Origin: Curtobacterium sp. PhB115
Lineage (GTDB): Bacteria; Actinomycetota; Actinomycetes; Actinomycetales; Microbacteriaceae
Direction of reading: 5' to 3'
DNA: 64,000 nucleotides
Assembly: GCF_003752025.1 (NCBI RefSeq)
Contig: NZ_RJKR01000008.1
Location: 1-64,000 of the forward strand
Below are positions 33,510 through 41,241 of this stretch, piece by piece (the first letter of the stretch is position 1; every line of letters starts with the position of its first letter). Made by a program: the position numbers and the translations under genes. Under the pieces are notes generated by a model. It saw nothing but the letters and a program-made list of their open reading frames with translations. It did not search any database and had not been told where the DNA came from.

Positions 33510-33528
33510 TTAGGTTAGCCTTCCCTCA
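33510..33528. promoter_or_regulatory. Iron box between divergent iron-uptake genes
   Basis: TTAGGTTAGCCTTCCCTCA matches the iron-box consensus (this orientation TTAGGTTAGCCTAACCTAA) at 16 of 19 positions. It covers the -10 elements of both the permease operon and the siderophore-interacting protein gene. Confidence 0.75.
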
Positions 33529-34367
33529 TGGCGAAGACCCCGCGGCTCCTGCCCGAGAACCCCCGGCTCTTCCGTGCCCACGTCCTCCGGACCGAGCGCA
33601 CGACCCCGTCGATGCAGCGCGTGACCGTCACCGGGGACGACCTCGGCGCGTTCCCGTTCCTCGGCTTCGACCACTGGTTCCGCCTTTTCGTGCAGCGCCC
33701 GGACCAGGACGCCTTCCGGATGCCGGACCTCGACGGCAAGAAGTGGTGGCCGACGTTCCTCGCCATCCCCGAGGATGTCCGCCCGCACTGCGCCAACTAC
33801 ACCGTCGCCGACTACCGCCGCCTCGACGACGGGACCGCCGAGCTCGACATCGACTTCGTCGTGCACACCGACGACGACGGCGAGCCCGAGGGCCGCGCCG
33901 CGATCTGGGCCTGCGCCGCCCGCCCCGGCGACGAGCTCGCGATGCTCGACCAGGGCTGCATCTTCGACTGCCCGGACGGCACGAGCGAGGTCGTCATCGC
34001 CGCAGAGGAGACCGGGCTGCCCGGTGTCGTCGGCATCGCCGCGTCCCTGCCCCGCGACACCGTCGGCCGCATCATCCAGGAGGTCCCCACCACCGGCGAC
34101 GTCCGCGATCTCGACGCTCCGGTCGGCGTGACGGTCACCTGGATCGTCCGCGACGAGGTCGACCCGCACGCGGTGCCCGGCCGCGCCGCACTCGCCGAAC
34201 TGCAGCGGCACGTGCCCGCCGACGACCGCGGGTACGCCTTCGTGGTCGGCGAGTCGACACTCGCGACCGAGGGCCGCCGGCACCTGCACCGCGCCGGCCT
34301 GCCGAAGTCGCGCATCACGTTCTCCGGCTTCTGGAAGCACGAGGCGAAGGAATCCGTCTCCGCCTGA
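33528..34367 (+). CDS. Siderophore-interacting protein (FAD-dependent ferric reductase)
   Basis: A 279-residue protein of the ViuB/SIP family, which binds FAD and reduces siderophore-bound Fe(III) to release it in the cytoplasm. The FAD-binding N-terminal barrel contains MQRVTVTGDDLGAF and YTVADYR; the C-terminal NAD(P)H domain has HVPADDRGYAFVVGESTLATEGRRHL and ends with ITFSGFWKHEAKE, the family hallmark. ATG 6 nt after TAGCCT and inside the iron box, so leaderless and iron-repressed. Partner of the divergent uptake operon. Confidence 0.93.
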   Translation: MAKTPRLLPENPRLFRAHVLRTERTTPSMQRVTVTGDDLGAFPFLGFDHWFRLFVQRPDQDAFRMPDLDGKKWWPTFLAIPEDVRPHCANYTVADYRRLDDGTAELDIDFVVHTDDDGEPEGRAAIWACAARPGDELAMLDQGCIFDCPDGTSEVVIAAEETGLPGVVGIAASLPRDTVGRIIQEVPTTGDVRDLDAPVGVTVTWIVRDEVDPHAVPGRAALAELQRHVPADDRGYAFVVGESTLATEGRRHLHRAGLPKSRITFSGFWKHEAKESVSA

Positions 34368-34416
34368 CGCGACCCGGCCCCGTCGACCCACCTGGTGCAG
34401 GTGGTCGCGACCGACA

Positions 34417-34464
34417 GACGGACGGGAGGCCCGGTGCCAGCTGGCACCGGGCCTCCCGTCCGTC
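34417..34464. terminator. Perfect 48-bp palindrome (terminator-like), family copy
   Basis: GACGGACGGGAGGCCCGGTG-type half-site ending GCCAG and its exact mirror, between the convergent siderophore reductase and sugar permease genes. The core arm is GGAGGCCCGG here instead of GGAGGCGCGG, with the compensating change on the other arm, which supports selection for pairing. Confidence 0.7.
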
Positions 34465-34475
34465 CTGTGGTGGCG

Positions 34476-35399
34476 TCAGCCCTTGAGGCCGGAACCCGTC
34501 ACGCCCTCCACGATCTGCCGCTGGAAGATCAGGTAGAGGATGATCAGCGGCAGCGCCGCCAGGATCGCACCCGCCTGGATGTCGGCGTAGCGCTGACCGA
34601 AGCTGCCCTGGACCGTGGCGAGCCCGACCGGGATCGTCATGAGGTCCGGGTTCGACAGCACGAACAGCGGCAGCAGCAGGTTGTTCCAGACCCCGACGAA
34701 GGTCAGGATCGTCACCGCTGCGATCACCGGACGCGACAGCGGCAGGATGACCGACCAGTAGACCTTCCAGAGCCCTGCGCCGTCGATGCGCGCGGCCTCC
34801 TCGAGCTCCCGCGGGATGCCGTCGAAGAACTGCTTGAAGATGAACACCGCGATCACGGCGGGCACCTGCGGGAAGATCACCGACCAGTAGGTGTTCAGGA
34901 GGCCCACGGCGTTGAGCTCCTGGAAGATCGGGATGATCAGCACCTGGGTCGGGATCATGATCCCGAGGATGATGAGCAGGAACGCGATGTTCCGACCGCG
35001 GAACACGAGCCGGGACAGCGCGAACGCCGCCATCGACGCGAACAGCACGGTGAGCACCGCGGTGACGACGCTCGTGATCGCGCTTGCCAGGTACCAGTTC
35101 CAGATGTCGCCCGCCCCGAACAGCGACGCGTACGAGTGCAGCGTCGGGTTCCAGTCGGACAGGATCTTGTTCGCACCGAGTGCGGCGACGCCGTTGTCGG
35201 ACAGCGACGTCTTCAGGGCGAACAGGCTCGGGATGAGCCAGATGATCGCGAACACCGTCAGGACGATGCCGGACACGATCGTGAAGCCCTTGCCGGAGAC
35301 GCCGATCTTCGCGGCGTTCGCGGGCGCCGCGGCGGAGACACCATTGCGGAGCTTGGGCCGGGCGGTGGTGATGTTCTCGGTGGCGGTCACGTCAGGCAC
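34476..35399 (-). CDS. Carbohydrate ABC transporter permease (MalG type)
   Basis: A 307-residue CUT1 permease with six helices and the EAA loop ELEEAARIDGAGLWKVYWSVILPLSRP. A 40-residue cytoplasmic N-terminus precedes helix 1. GTG at 35399 overlaps the stop of the preceding permease gene by 8 nt; an in-frame GTG 9 nt downstream is also possible. Third gene of a binding-protein/permease/permease operon whose ATPase is not local, so it probably uses a shared MsmX/MsiK-like ATPase encoded elsewhere. Confidence 0.92.
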   Translation of the reverse strand: MPDVTATENITTARPKLRNGVSAAAPANAAKIGVSGKGFTIVSGIVLTVFAIIWLIPSLFALKTSLSDNGVAALGANKILSDWNPTLHSYASLFGAGDIWNWYLASAITSVVTAVLTVLFASMAAFALSRLVFRGRNIAFLLIILGIMIPTQVLIIPIFQELNAVGLLNTYWSVIFPQVPAVIAVFIFKQFFDGIPRELEEAARIDGAGLWKVYWSVILPLSRPVIAAVTILTFVGVWNNLLLPLFVLSNPDLMTIPVGLATVQGSFGQRYADIQAGAILAALPLIILYLIFQRQIVEGVTGSGLKG

Positions 35400-36363
35400 C
35401 GATCTCTCGCTTGGCGGCAGCGCGCTCGACGAGCTGCCGGATGACCGCGATCGCGACGATCACGATGAACAGGAGCACCGACGCGGCCGACGCCGCGCCG
35501 AGGCGGTTGTCGGTGAAGCCGACGCCCGTGATGAGCTGCAGCGAGACCTGGGTCGAGATGCCCGGCCCGCCGTTCGTCATCAGGTACACCTGGTCGAAGA
35601 TCTTCAGGCTCGCGATGATCTGCAACAGGATGACCAGGGTCGTCGTGCGACCGAGCAGCGGCAGCGTGATTGACTTGATCTGCTGCCAGTTCGACGCGCC
35701 GTCGACGGCAGCCGCTTCGTACAGTTCGCGCGGGATCTCCTGCAGGCCGGCCAGGTAGAGCACGAAGTTGAAGCCGAGGGTCCACCAGACGGTGGCGATC
35801 GCGACACCGATCATCGCGGTGTTCGGGCTCGACAGCATGCCGGAACCAGGAGTGATCCCGATGGCCGACTGCATGCTCGCCCACAGGCCGGTGGCCGGCG
35901 TGAAGATGAACACCCAGATCAGCGAGATCGTCGCCGACGGCAGGATGAACGGCAGGAAGAACGCCAGACGGAAGAACCACTGGCCGCGGTTCATCCGGTT
36001 CGTCAGGACGGCGAAGACGAACGCCAGGATGACGAGCGGCGGCGTCGTGTACAGCGTGAACTGCAGGGTGTGCCAGAGCGAGGACCAGAAGTCCGAGCGT
36101 CCGAGCATCTCCGCGTAGTTCGCGAACCCGGCGAAGCTGCCGAGCCCCGTGCGGACCGTCGAGGTGTTGAAGAAGCTCGAGACGATCATCCAGATCGTCG
36201 GGCCGAGCAGGAAGGCCACGTAGAACAGGCCGAAGGGGGCGAGGAACAGCCACCCACTGCGGCCCTGGCCACGGGTGAGGCTGGTCCGGTAGGTGCGGGC
36301 CCGGCGCGGACGTGGCGCGGTGGTCGCGTCCGTGGGCCGGTCGAGGACAGGTGCTGTGGTCAC
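35392..36363 (-). CDS. Carbohydrate ABC transporter permease (MalF type)
   Basis: A 323-residue CUT1 permease with six helices; the EAA loop is ELYEAAAVDGASNWQQIKSITLPLLGRT. GTG start preceded by AAAGG at a somewhat long distance. The gap to the preceding binding-protein gene contains a 30-bp tandem repeat. Together with the MalG-type permease it forms the channel for an oligosaccharide, most likely arabino-oligosaccharide given the divergent GH51 gene. Confidence 0.92.
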   Translation of the reverse strand: MTTAPVLDRPTDATTAPRPRRARTYRTSLTRGQGRSGWLFLAPFGLFYVAFLLGPTIWMIVSSFFNTSTVRTGLGSFAGFANYAEMLGRSDFWSSLWHTLQFTLYTTPPLVILAFVFAVLTNRMNRGQWFFRLAFFLPFILPSATISLIWVFIFTPATGLWASMQSAIGITPGSGMLSSPNTAMIGVAIATVWWTLGFNFVLYLAGLQEIPRELYEAAAVDGASNWQQIKSITLPLLGRTTTLVILLQIIASLKIFDQVYLMTNGGPGISTQVSLQLITGVGFTDNRLGAASAASVLLFIVIVAIAVIRQLVERAAAKREIGA

Positions 36364-36397
36364 GTCATCGTGCCTTTCGCGCGGTGTTCACGTCTGT

Positions 36398-36465
36398 GTG
36401 CCCGGCGTTCGGGTGCCGGGTGTTCGCGTGCCCGGCGTTCGGGTGCCGGGTGTTCGCGTGCCCGG
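36398..36465. repeat. 30-bp tandem repeat, two units plus a partial
   Basis: Two perfect 30-bp units (36398-36427 and 36428-36457) and 8 bp of a third, between the binding-protein stop and the permease start. Each unit is itself two diverged 15-mers (GTGCCCGGCGTTCGG and GTGCCGGGTGTTCGC). Confidence 0.85.
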
Positions 36466-37830
36466 TCACAGCGGGCTCGGGGTGTTGAGGTAGGTCGCGA
36501 GCTGGCTCTTGATCGCGCTGAGGGCCTGGGCGGGGGACGAGCTGCCCTGCTGCACGAGGGCGAGCTGCGCCCCGACGGTGTTCTCGAACGTCGATCCGGA
36601 ACCGCCGTACCAAGCGGCGTCGTCGAAGACCGCCGTCTCGGCCGCTGCGGCGTAGTTCGACTGCGGGGTGAGCTTCTTGTACGCGGTGCTGTCGAACGTC
36701 GGGATGTACGCGGGGACGTGGCCACCCTCGGCCCATGTCATGCTCTGCTCGAGCATCTGCTTGATGAACAGCATGTGCTGCTTGCGCTGCTCGGGCGTCC
36801 GGTCCTTGCGGGGGAGCACGAACGTGTGCGAGTCGGCCTGGGTCGCCGGCTTGTCGTAGAGCTGCGGGATCGGCGCCATGCCGAACTTCAGGCCCTTGAT
36901 CGACTGGGCCGTGCTGATCTCCCACTCGCCCTGCATGAAGAAGCCGACCTTGCCGTCGAACATCAGCGACTCGGCCGTCGCGTAGTCGAGCGCCTTGTTC
37001 AGCCAGCCCTGCTTGACCCACTTCTGGGTGCGGCTGGTGACCTCGTTGTACGCGTCCTCGTTCACGGTGAGCTTCGCGCCGCCGTCGCTGATGAACGGGG
37101 TCGCGTCCTTCTGCTGGTTGTAGAGCGTCCAGAAGAAGCGCCACGGGGTCGCCGTCTCGGGGACGACGTTCGCGACGTTGAGGGCGTTCCCGCCGGTGAC
37201 CTTCGAGACCGCGGCCAGGGCGCTCTCGAACGTGTCCATGCCGGACAGGTCCTTGAGGTTGCCGTCGCTGTCGAGCAGGCCCGCCTTCTTGCAGATGTCA
37301 ACGTTGTAGAAGAGCACGAAGGGGTGGGTGTCGAGCGGGATCGCGATGTTGTTCCCGTCGGTCTTCTGCGCTGCCCAGGCCTTCTGGTTGAAGTCGGCGG
37401 CGCTGAGTCCGACACTGGCCAGGTCGTCGGAGGTGATCGGGTCGAGCAGGTCACCGTCCCAGAGCGGCTTCGCACGGGTCAGGTGCGCCACCGCGACGTC
37501 CGGTGGCTTGTTCCCGACGGTGGCCAGTGTCAGCTTCGAGTAGTACGGGTTGCCCCACGCGAAGGTGGTGGCCTGCAGGGAGCTGGAGCCGCCGTGCTGC
37601 TTCGCGTAGCCGGCTTCCATCGCCTGCATGCGGGCGCCGTCACCGCCACCGAAGAGGTTCCAGAAGACGAGCGTCTCCGGGTTGAGTGCGCTGCCGGCCA
37701 GGCCGGCGGCGATCGGGCTCGAGCACCCGGCGAGCGGCAGGACCGCAGCAGCTGCGGCTGCGGTTCCCCCTGCGGCGAGGAATCCGCGGCGCGAGAGTCG
37801 CGACGCGGGCGTGGTTGGTCGGATCGGCAT
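36466..37830 (-). CDS. Carbohydrate ABC transporter substrate-binding lipoprotein
   Basis: A 454-residue class I binding protein. The signal sequence has a twin-arginine motif (SRRGFLAAGG) followed by a lipobox (LAGC, Cys about 36), so export may use Tat. Mature protein shows LVFWNLFGGGDGARMQAM, GKVGFFMQGEWEI and SPAQALSAIKSQLATYLN, typical of MalE/UgpB-like proteins. The promoter region holds GTGAGCGCTCAC 48 bp upstream and is divergent from the GH51 arabinofuranosidase gene, so arabinose-containing oligosaccharides are the likely ligand. Confidence 0.93.
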   Translation of the reverse strand: MPIRPTTPASRLSRRGFLAAGGTAAAAAAVLPLAGCSSPIAAGLAGSALNPETLVFWNLFGGGDGARMQAMEAGYAKQHGGSSSLQATTFAWGNPYYSKLTLATVGNKPPDVAVAHLTRAKPLWDGDLLDPITSDDLASVGLSAADFNQKAWAAQKTDGNNIAIPLDTHPFVLFYNVDICKKAGLLDSDGNLKDLSGMDTFESALAAVSKVTGGNALNVANVVPETATPWRFFWTLYNQQKDATPFISDGGAKLTVNEDAYNEVTSRTQKWVKQGWLNKALDYATAESLMFDGKVGFFMQGEWEISTAQSIKGLKFGMAPIPQLYDKPATQADSHTFVLPRKDRTPEQRKQHMLFIKQMLEQSMTWAEGGHVPAYIPTFDSTAYKKLTPQSNYAAAAETAVFDDAAWYGGSGSTFENTVGAQLALVQQGSSSPAQALSAIKSQLATYLNTPSPL

Positions 37831-37877
37831 GGCATCACTCCATCGGGACGGGCCGAGCGGAGCAGGGTCGGTGCTCC

Positions 37878-37889
37878 GTGAGCGCTCAC
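37878..37889. promoter_or_regulatory. lac-like operator GTGAGCGCTCAC, copy 1
   Basis: Perfect 12-bp palindrome identical to the core of the ideal symmetric lac operator, 48 bp before the sugar-binding protein gene. Candidate site for the LacI protein encoded at 57714-58763. Confidence 0.75.
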
Positions 37890-37958
37890 ATTAGCGCTGC
37901 GACGCGCCGCGCGCCACCCCTTCCGCGACTCTGCGAAACCCGGTAGCGTTTCTCTCGG

Positions 37959-37970
37959 GTGAGCGCTCAC
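37959..37970. promoter_or_regulatory. lac-like operator GTGAGCGCTCAC, copy 2
   Basis: Same 12-bp palindrome 74 bp before the GH51 gene and 81 bp from copy 1, a spacing close to whole helical turns, so looping between the two copies is possible. Confidence 0.75.
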
Positions 37971-38043
37971 TTTTGTGACGGGCCGACGCGCCGCACGACC
38001 CGCTCACCGCACGACCCGCTCTCGCACCGATCGAAGGAGATCC

Positions 38044-39549
38044 ATGCCCCGCACACACCTCGTCCTCGACGCCGCGTTCACCGTGGGGCCGGTGCGACGT
38101 CGCCTGTTCGGCGGGTTCGTCGAGCACCTCGGCCGTCACGTCTACGACGGCATCCACGAGCCCACGCACGAGACCGCCGACGAACACGGTTTCCGCGAAG
38201 ACGTCGTCGAACTCGTCAAGGAGCTCGGCGTCTCCGCCATCCGCTACCCCGGCGGCAACTTCGTCTCCGGTTACAAGTGGGAGGACGGCGTCGGCCCCGT
38301 CGAGCAGCGCCCGCGTCGCCTCGACCTCGCGTGGCACTCCACCGAGACGAACGAGGTCGGGCTGCACGAGTTCCAGCACTGGCTCGACAAGGTCGGCTCG
38401 GAGCTCATGCTCGCCGTGAACCTCGGTACCCGCGGCACCGCCGAGGCGATCGAGCTCCTCGAGTACGCGAACATCGACGCCGGCACCGCACTGTCCGAGT
38501 ACCGCAAGTCCAACGGTCGCCAGGAGCCCTTCGCCATCAAGATGTGGTGCCTCGGCAACGAGATGGACGGCCCGTGGCAGCTCGGCCACAAGAACGCCGA
38601 GGACTACGGCAAGCTCGCCGCCATGACCGCGAAGGCCATGCGGCAGATCCAGCCCGACCTCGAGCTCGTCGCCTGCGGTTCCTCCGGCGCGTCGATGCCG
38701 ACGTTCGGCGAGTGGGAGCGCACCGTCCTCGAGCACACCTACGACGACGTCGACTACATCTCCGCGCACGCCTACTACGAAGAGGACGGCGACCTGCCGT
38801 CGTTCCTCGCCGCCGGCGTCAACATGGACCACTTCATCAAGACGGTCACCACCGCCGCCGACCACGTGCAGGCGCAGAAGAAGTCCGACAAGCGCATCGA
38901 CATCTCGTTCGACGAGTGGAACGTCTGGTCGCTGACGAAGTGGCACGAGCAGGCCAAGGAGTTCACCCTCCAGGACTGGCCGGTCGCCCCGCGACTGCTC
39001 GAGGACGTCTACACCGTCGCCGACGCCGTCGTCGTGGGTGGGCTGCTCATCTCGCTGCTCCGCCACGCGGACCGGGTCGCGTCGGCCTCGCTCGCGCAGC
39101 TCGTCAACGTCATCGGCCCGATCATGACCGAGCCCGGCGGCCCGGCGTGGCGCCAGACGACGTTCTTCCCGTTCTCGGTGACCTCGCGCCTGGCGAACGG
39201 CACGTCGCTGCAGGTCAAGGCCTCTGGTGACACCGTCGACGGTGGCAAGTACGGCGAGGTCCCGGTCGTGGACTCCGCCGCCACGGTGACCGAGGACGGC
39301 ACGGCAGCGGTGTTCCTCATCAACCGCCACCCGTCCGAGTCGACCACCGTCACGATCGACCTCGCGGGCCTGGCGGCCTCGGGTGACGTCCGTGCCGAGG
39401 GCATCTGGGACGACGACATCCACGCCGTGAACGACCTTTCGTCCACCGAGCGCGTCGGGCTCCGCACGAACGAGACGGTCAGCCGCGACGGCGACACCAT
39501 CACGATCGAGCTGCCGCCGGTCTCCTGGACCGCCGTGTCGATCGGCTGA
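38044..39549 (+). CDS. abfA: Alpha-L-arabinofuranosidase, GH51
   Basis: A 501-residue intracellular GH51 enzyme that removes alpha-L-arabinofuranosyl units from arabinan and arabinoxylan fragments. RLFGGFVEHLGRHVYDGI opens the barrel, the acid/base Glu lies in MWCLGNEMDGPWQ and the nucleophile Glu in IDISFDEWNVW. No signal peptide, consistent with action on imported oligosaccharides. ATG at 38044 follows GAAGGAG. Divergent from the sugar-binding protein gene with two identical operators between, implying shared induction. Confidence 0.95.
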   Translation: MPRTHLVLDAAFTVGPVRRRLFGGFVEHLGRHVYDGIHEPTHETADEHGFREDVVELVKELGVSAIRYPGGNFVSGYKWEDGVGPVEQRPRRLDLAWHSTETNEVGLHEFQHWLDKVGSELMLAVNLGTRGTAEAIELLEYANIDAGTALSEYRKSNGRQEPFAIKMWCLGNEMDGPWQLGHKNAEDYGKLAAMTAKAMRQIQPDLELVACGSSGASMPTFGEWERTVLEHTYDDVDYISAHAYYEEDGDLPSFLAAGVNMDHFIKTVTTAADHVQAQKKSDKRIDISFDEWNVWSLTKWHEQAKEFTLQDWPVAPRLLEDVYTVADAVVVGGLLISLLRHADRVASASLAQLVNVIGPIMTEPGGPAWRQTTFFPFSVTSRLANGTSLQVKASGDTVDGGKYGEVPVVDSAATVTEDGTAAVFLINRHPSESTTVTIDLAGLAASGDVRAEGIWDDDIHAVNDLSSTERVGLRTNETVSRDGDTITIELPPVSWTAVSIG

Positions 39550-39588
39550 GACGCCTCGGCGCACGCCACGGCGGGCGTCGAGTGAGCA

Positions 39589-39624
39589 CAGAGGGTGCCG
39601 GGCGCTTGCGCTCGGCACCCTCTG
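39589..39624 (+). terminator. Terminator hairpin after the arabinofuranosidase gene
   Basis: CAGAGGGTGCCG (39589-39600) pairs with CGGCACCCTCTG (39613-39624) around a 12-nt loop that can itself pair further. 40 bp after the stop codon. Confidence 0.65.
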
Positions 39625-39713
39625 CGCGTGCGCGGCGCGCGCGTGCGCGGCGCGCGCGTGCGCGCGTGCGCGGCGCGCGCGGCGCGCGCGTGCGCGTGTG
39701 CGTGTGCGCGGCG
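39625..39713. repeat. Alternating GC/GT tract (Z-DNA-prone)
   Basis: About 88 bp consisting almost only of GCGCGT and GCGCGGC runs, following the terminator hairpin. Strictly alternating purine-pyrimidine over long stretches. No gene in either strand. Confidence 0.7.
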
Positions 39714-39719
39714 GGTGGC

Positions 39720-40046
39720 GAGTTCACGGGCTGGGCGACAGTTCACGGGGCGCCGCGCGCGTGAGGTGTCGGTGGGCCCGAAAGGTGGCTGGCTGTCGGC
39801 CGGGAGGCGCGGGGGCGGGCTGGCGCCGTGCCTCCCGTCCGGCGGGTGGGCGAGTTCACGGGCTGGGCGACAGTTCACGGGGCTGCGCGCGCGTGAGGTG
39901 TCGGTGGGCGCGAAAGGTGGCTGGCTGTCGGCCGGGAGGCGCGTGGCGGGCTGGGGCCGTGCCTCCCGTCCGGCGGGTGGGTGAGTTCACGGGCTGGGCG
40001 ACAGTTCACGGGGCGCCGCGCGCGTGAGGTGTCGGTGGGCGCGAAA
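39720..40046. repeat. 132-bp tandem repeat, two units plus a partial third
   Basis: Units begin with GAGTTCACGGGCTGGGCGAC at 39720, 39852 and 39984, exactly 132 bp apart. Each full unit holds a second AGTTCACGG copy, a GCGCGCGTGAGG stretch and a palindrome-family hairpin (GGGAGGCGCG to GTGCCTCCCG). The third unit stops before the hairpin at about 40046, next to the LacI gene end. The whole gap 39550-40068 has no gene. Confidence 0.85.
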
Positions 40047-40068
40047 AGCCGCACCGCACCGCCCGCGG

Positions 40069-41100
40069 CTACCGCGCGGGCGGCGGCGCCGTGCTCGCGC
40101 GCTCGACCAGGCGCACCGGCACCAGGTCGGGGGCGGCGGACACGGACTCGCCGTCGATCTGGGCGAGCAGGTTCGCGACGGCTCGGCGCCCGACCTCGTC
40201 GAAGGACTGGTGCACGGTGGTGAGCGGCGGCCAGAACGAGTCGGACTCCGGGGAGTCGTCGAACCCCACCACGCTGAGCGACGACGGCACCGGGCGACCG
40301 AGCTCGTGCGCGGCGCGGAGCACCCCGAGTGCCGTCTGGTCGTTGGCGGCGAACACGGCGGTGATGTCCAGGCGCTCGGCGATGACCAGGCCTGCGCGGT
40401 ACCCGGAGTCGGTGCTCCAGCCGCCGTGGAAGACCGGCGGGACGACGCGACCGGCGCGCTCGAGGGTGTCCTGCCACGCCGCGAGACGACGGGCGGCGGA
40501 GTACGACGAGGTCGGGCCAGCCACGTGCCACACCGTCTCGTGCCCGAGGTCGAGCAGGTGCTGCGTGGCCTGGCGTGCACCGTCGGCCTGGTCGGTGTCG
40601 ATGGCCGGGTGGTCGGTGCTGCCGGTGGAGTCGATGATGACCATCGGGACGCCGTCGGGGAGCACGACCTCGGCCGTGTCGATGATGTGCGACTCGATGA
40701 TGATCACGACGCCGTCGACGGCCTGCTCGTGCAACCGTGAGAACGCGGAGCGCACACCTTCTTCGGTGCGGGACGCCATCGGCAGCAGGGTGATCGTGAA
40801 GTCGGCGGTGCCCGCGGCGTCGGCGATCGCCTCGAGCGTGCGCATGTTGCCGAAGGACGCGAGCGTGAACATGATCACGCCGATGGTGCGGAACCGCCCG
40901 GACCGCAGAGCCCGTGCCGCCCGGTTCGGCCGGTAGCCCAACGAGGACATCGCACGCTGCACCCGGTCGCGGGTCTCCGGGCTGACGTTGTCGAAGCCCC
41001 GAGCGACCCGGGAGACGGTCTGCATGGAGACCCCGGCGGCGTCGGCGACGGCAGCCATCGAGGGGGAGCGGCGGGTGCCGGCAGGGGACTCGGTCGTCAT
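40069..41100 (-). CDS. LacI family transcriptional regulator of the GH35 locus
   Basis: A 343-residue LacI repressor: helix-turn-helix SMAAVADAAGVSMQTVSRVARGFDNVS, hinge LGYRPNRAARALRSGR, then a periplasmic-binding-protein-like domain with AVFAANDQTALGVLRAAHE. The recognition helix begins Val-Ser-Met-Gln. ATG preceded by GGAAGGGGCG. Divergent from the sugar ABC and beta-galactosidase genes, with a 22-bp palindrome at their promoter; local repressor relieved by galactose or a galacto-oligosaccharide is the simplest reading. Confidence 0.92.
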   Translation of the reverse strand: MTTESPAGTRRSPSMAAVADAAGVSMQTVSRVARGFDNVSPETRDRVQRAMSSLGYRPNRAARALRSGRFRTIGVIMFTLASFGNMRTLEAIADAAGTADFTITLLPMASRTEEGVRSAFSRLHEQAVDGVVIIIESHIIDTAEVVLPDGVPMVIIDSTGSTDHPAIDTDQADGARQATQHLLDLGHETVWHVAGPTSSYSAARRLAAWQDTLERAGRVVPPVFHGGWSTDSGYRAGLVIAERLDITAVFAANDQTALGVLRAAHELGRPVPSSLSVVGFDDSPESDSFWPPLTTVHQSFDEVGRRAVANLLAQIDGESVSAAPDLVPVRLVERASTAPPPAR

Positions 41101-41155
41101 CGTCGCGCCCCTTCCGTTGCGTGTTCGCGCAGTCTGCCTCCCCGGACGCTAGCGC

Positions 41156-41171
41156 ATGTTGACGTTGCCAT
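41156..41171. promoter_or_regulatory. Secondary LacI operator (imperfect)
   Basis: ATGTTGACGTTGCCAT, 35 bp upstream of the main operator and nearer the LacI start. The left half equals the main operator; the right half is degenerate. Confidence 0.5.
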
Positions 41172-41187
41172 GCTATCGTCGCGGCGT

Positions 41188-41209
41188 TCGATGTTGACGT
41201 CAACATCGA
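41188..41209. promoter_or_regulatory. Main LacI operator of the GH35 locus
   Basis: Perfect 22-bp palindrome with core ATGTTGACGTCAACAT, 33 bp before the first permease gene. The TTGACGTCAA core is characteristic of actinobacterial LacI-family sites with a central CG. Confidence 0.75.
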
Positions 41210-41241
41210 CGGACCCGAACACCGCACGACAAGGGAGTCAC

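Noticed and set aside
39582..40027. Small open frames in the tandem-repeat gap after the GH51 gene
   Set aside because: They are generated by the GC tract and the 132-bp repeat and translate to Arg/Ala/Gly repeats without start signals.
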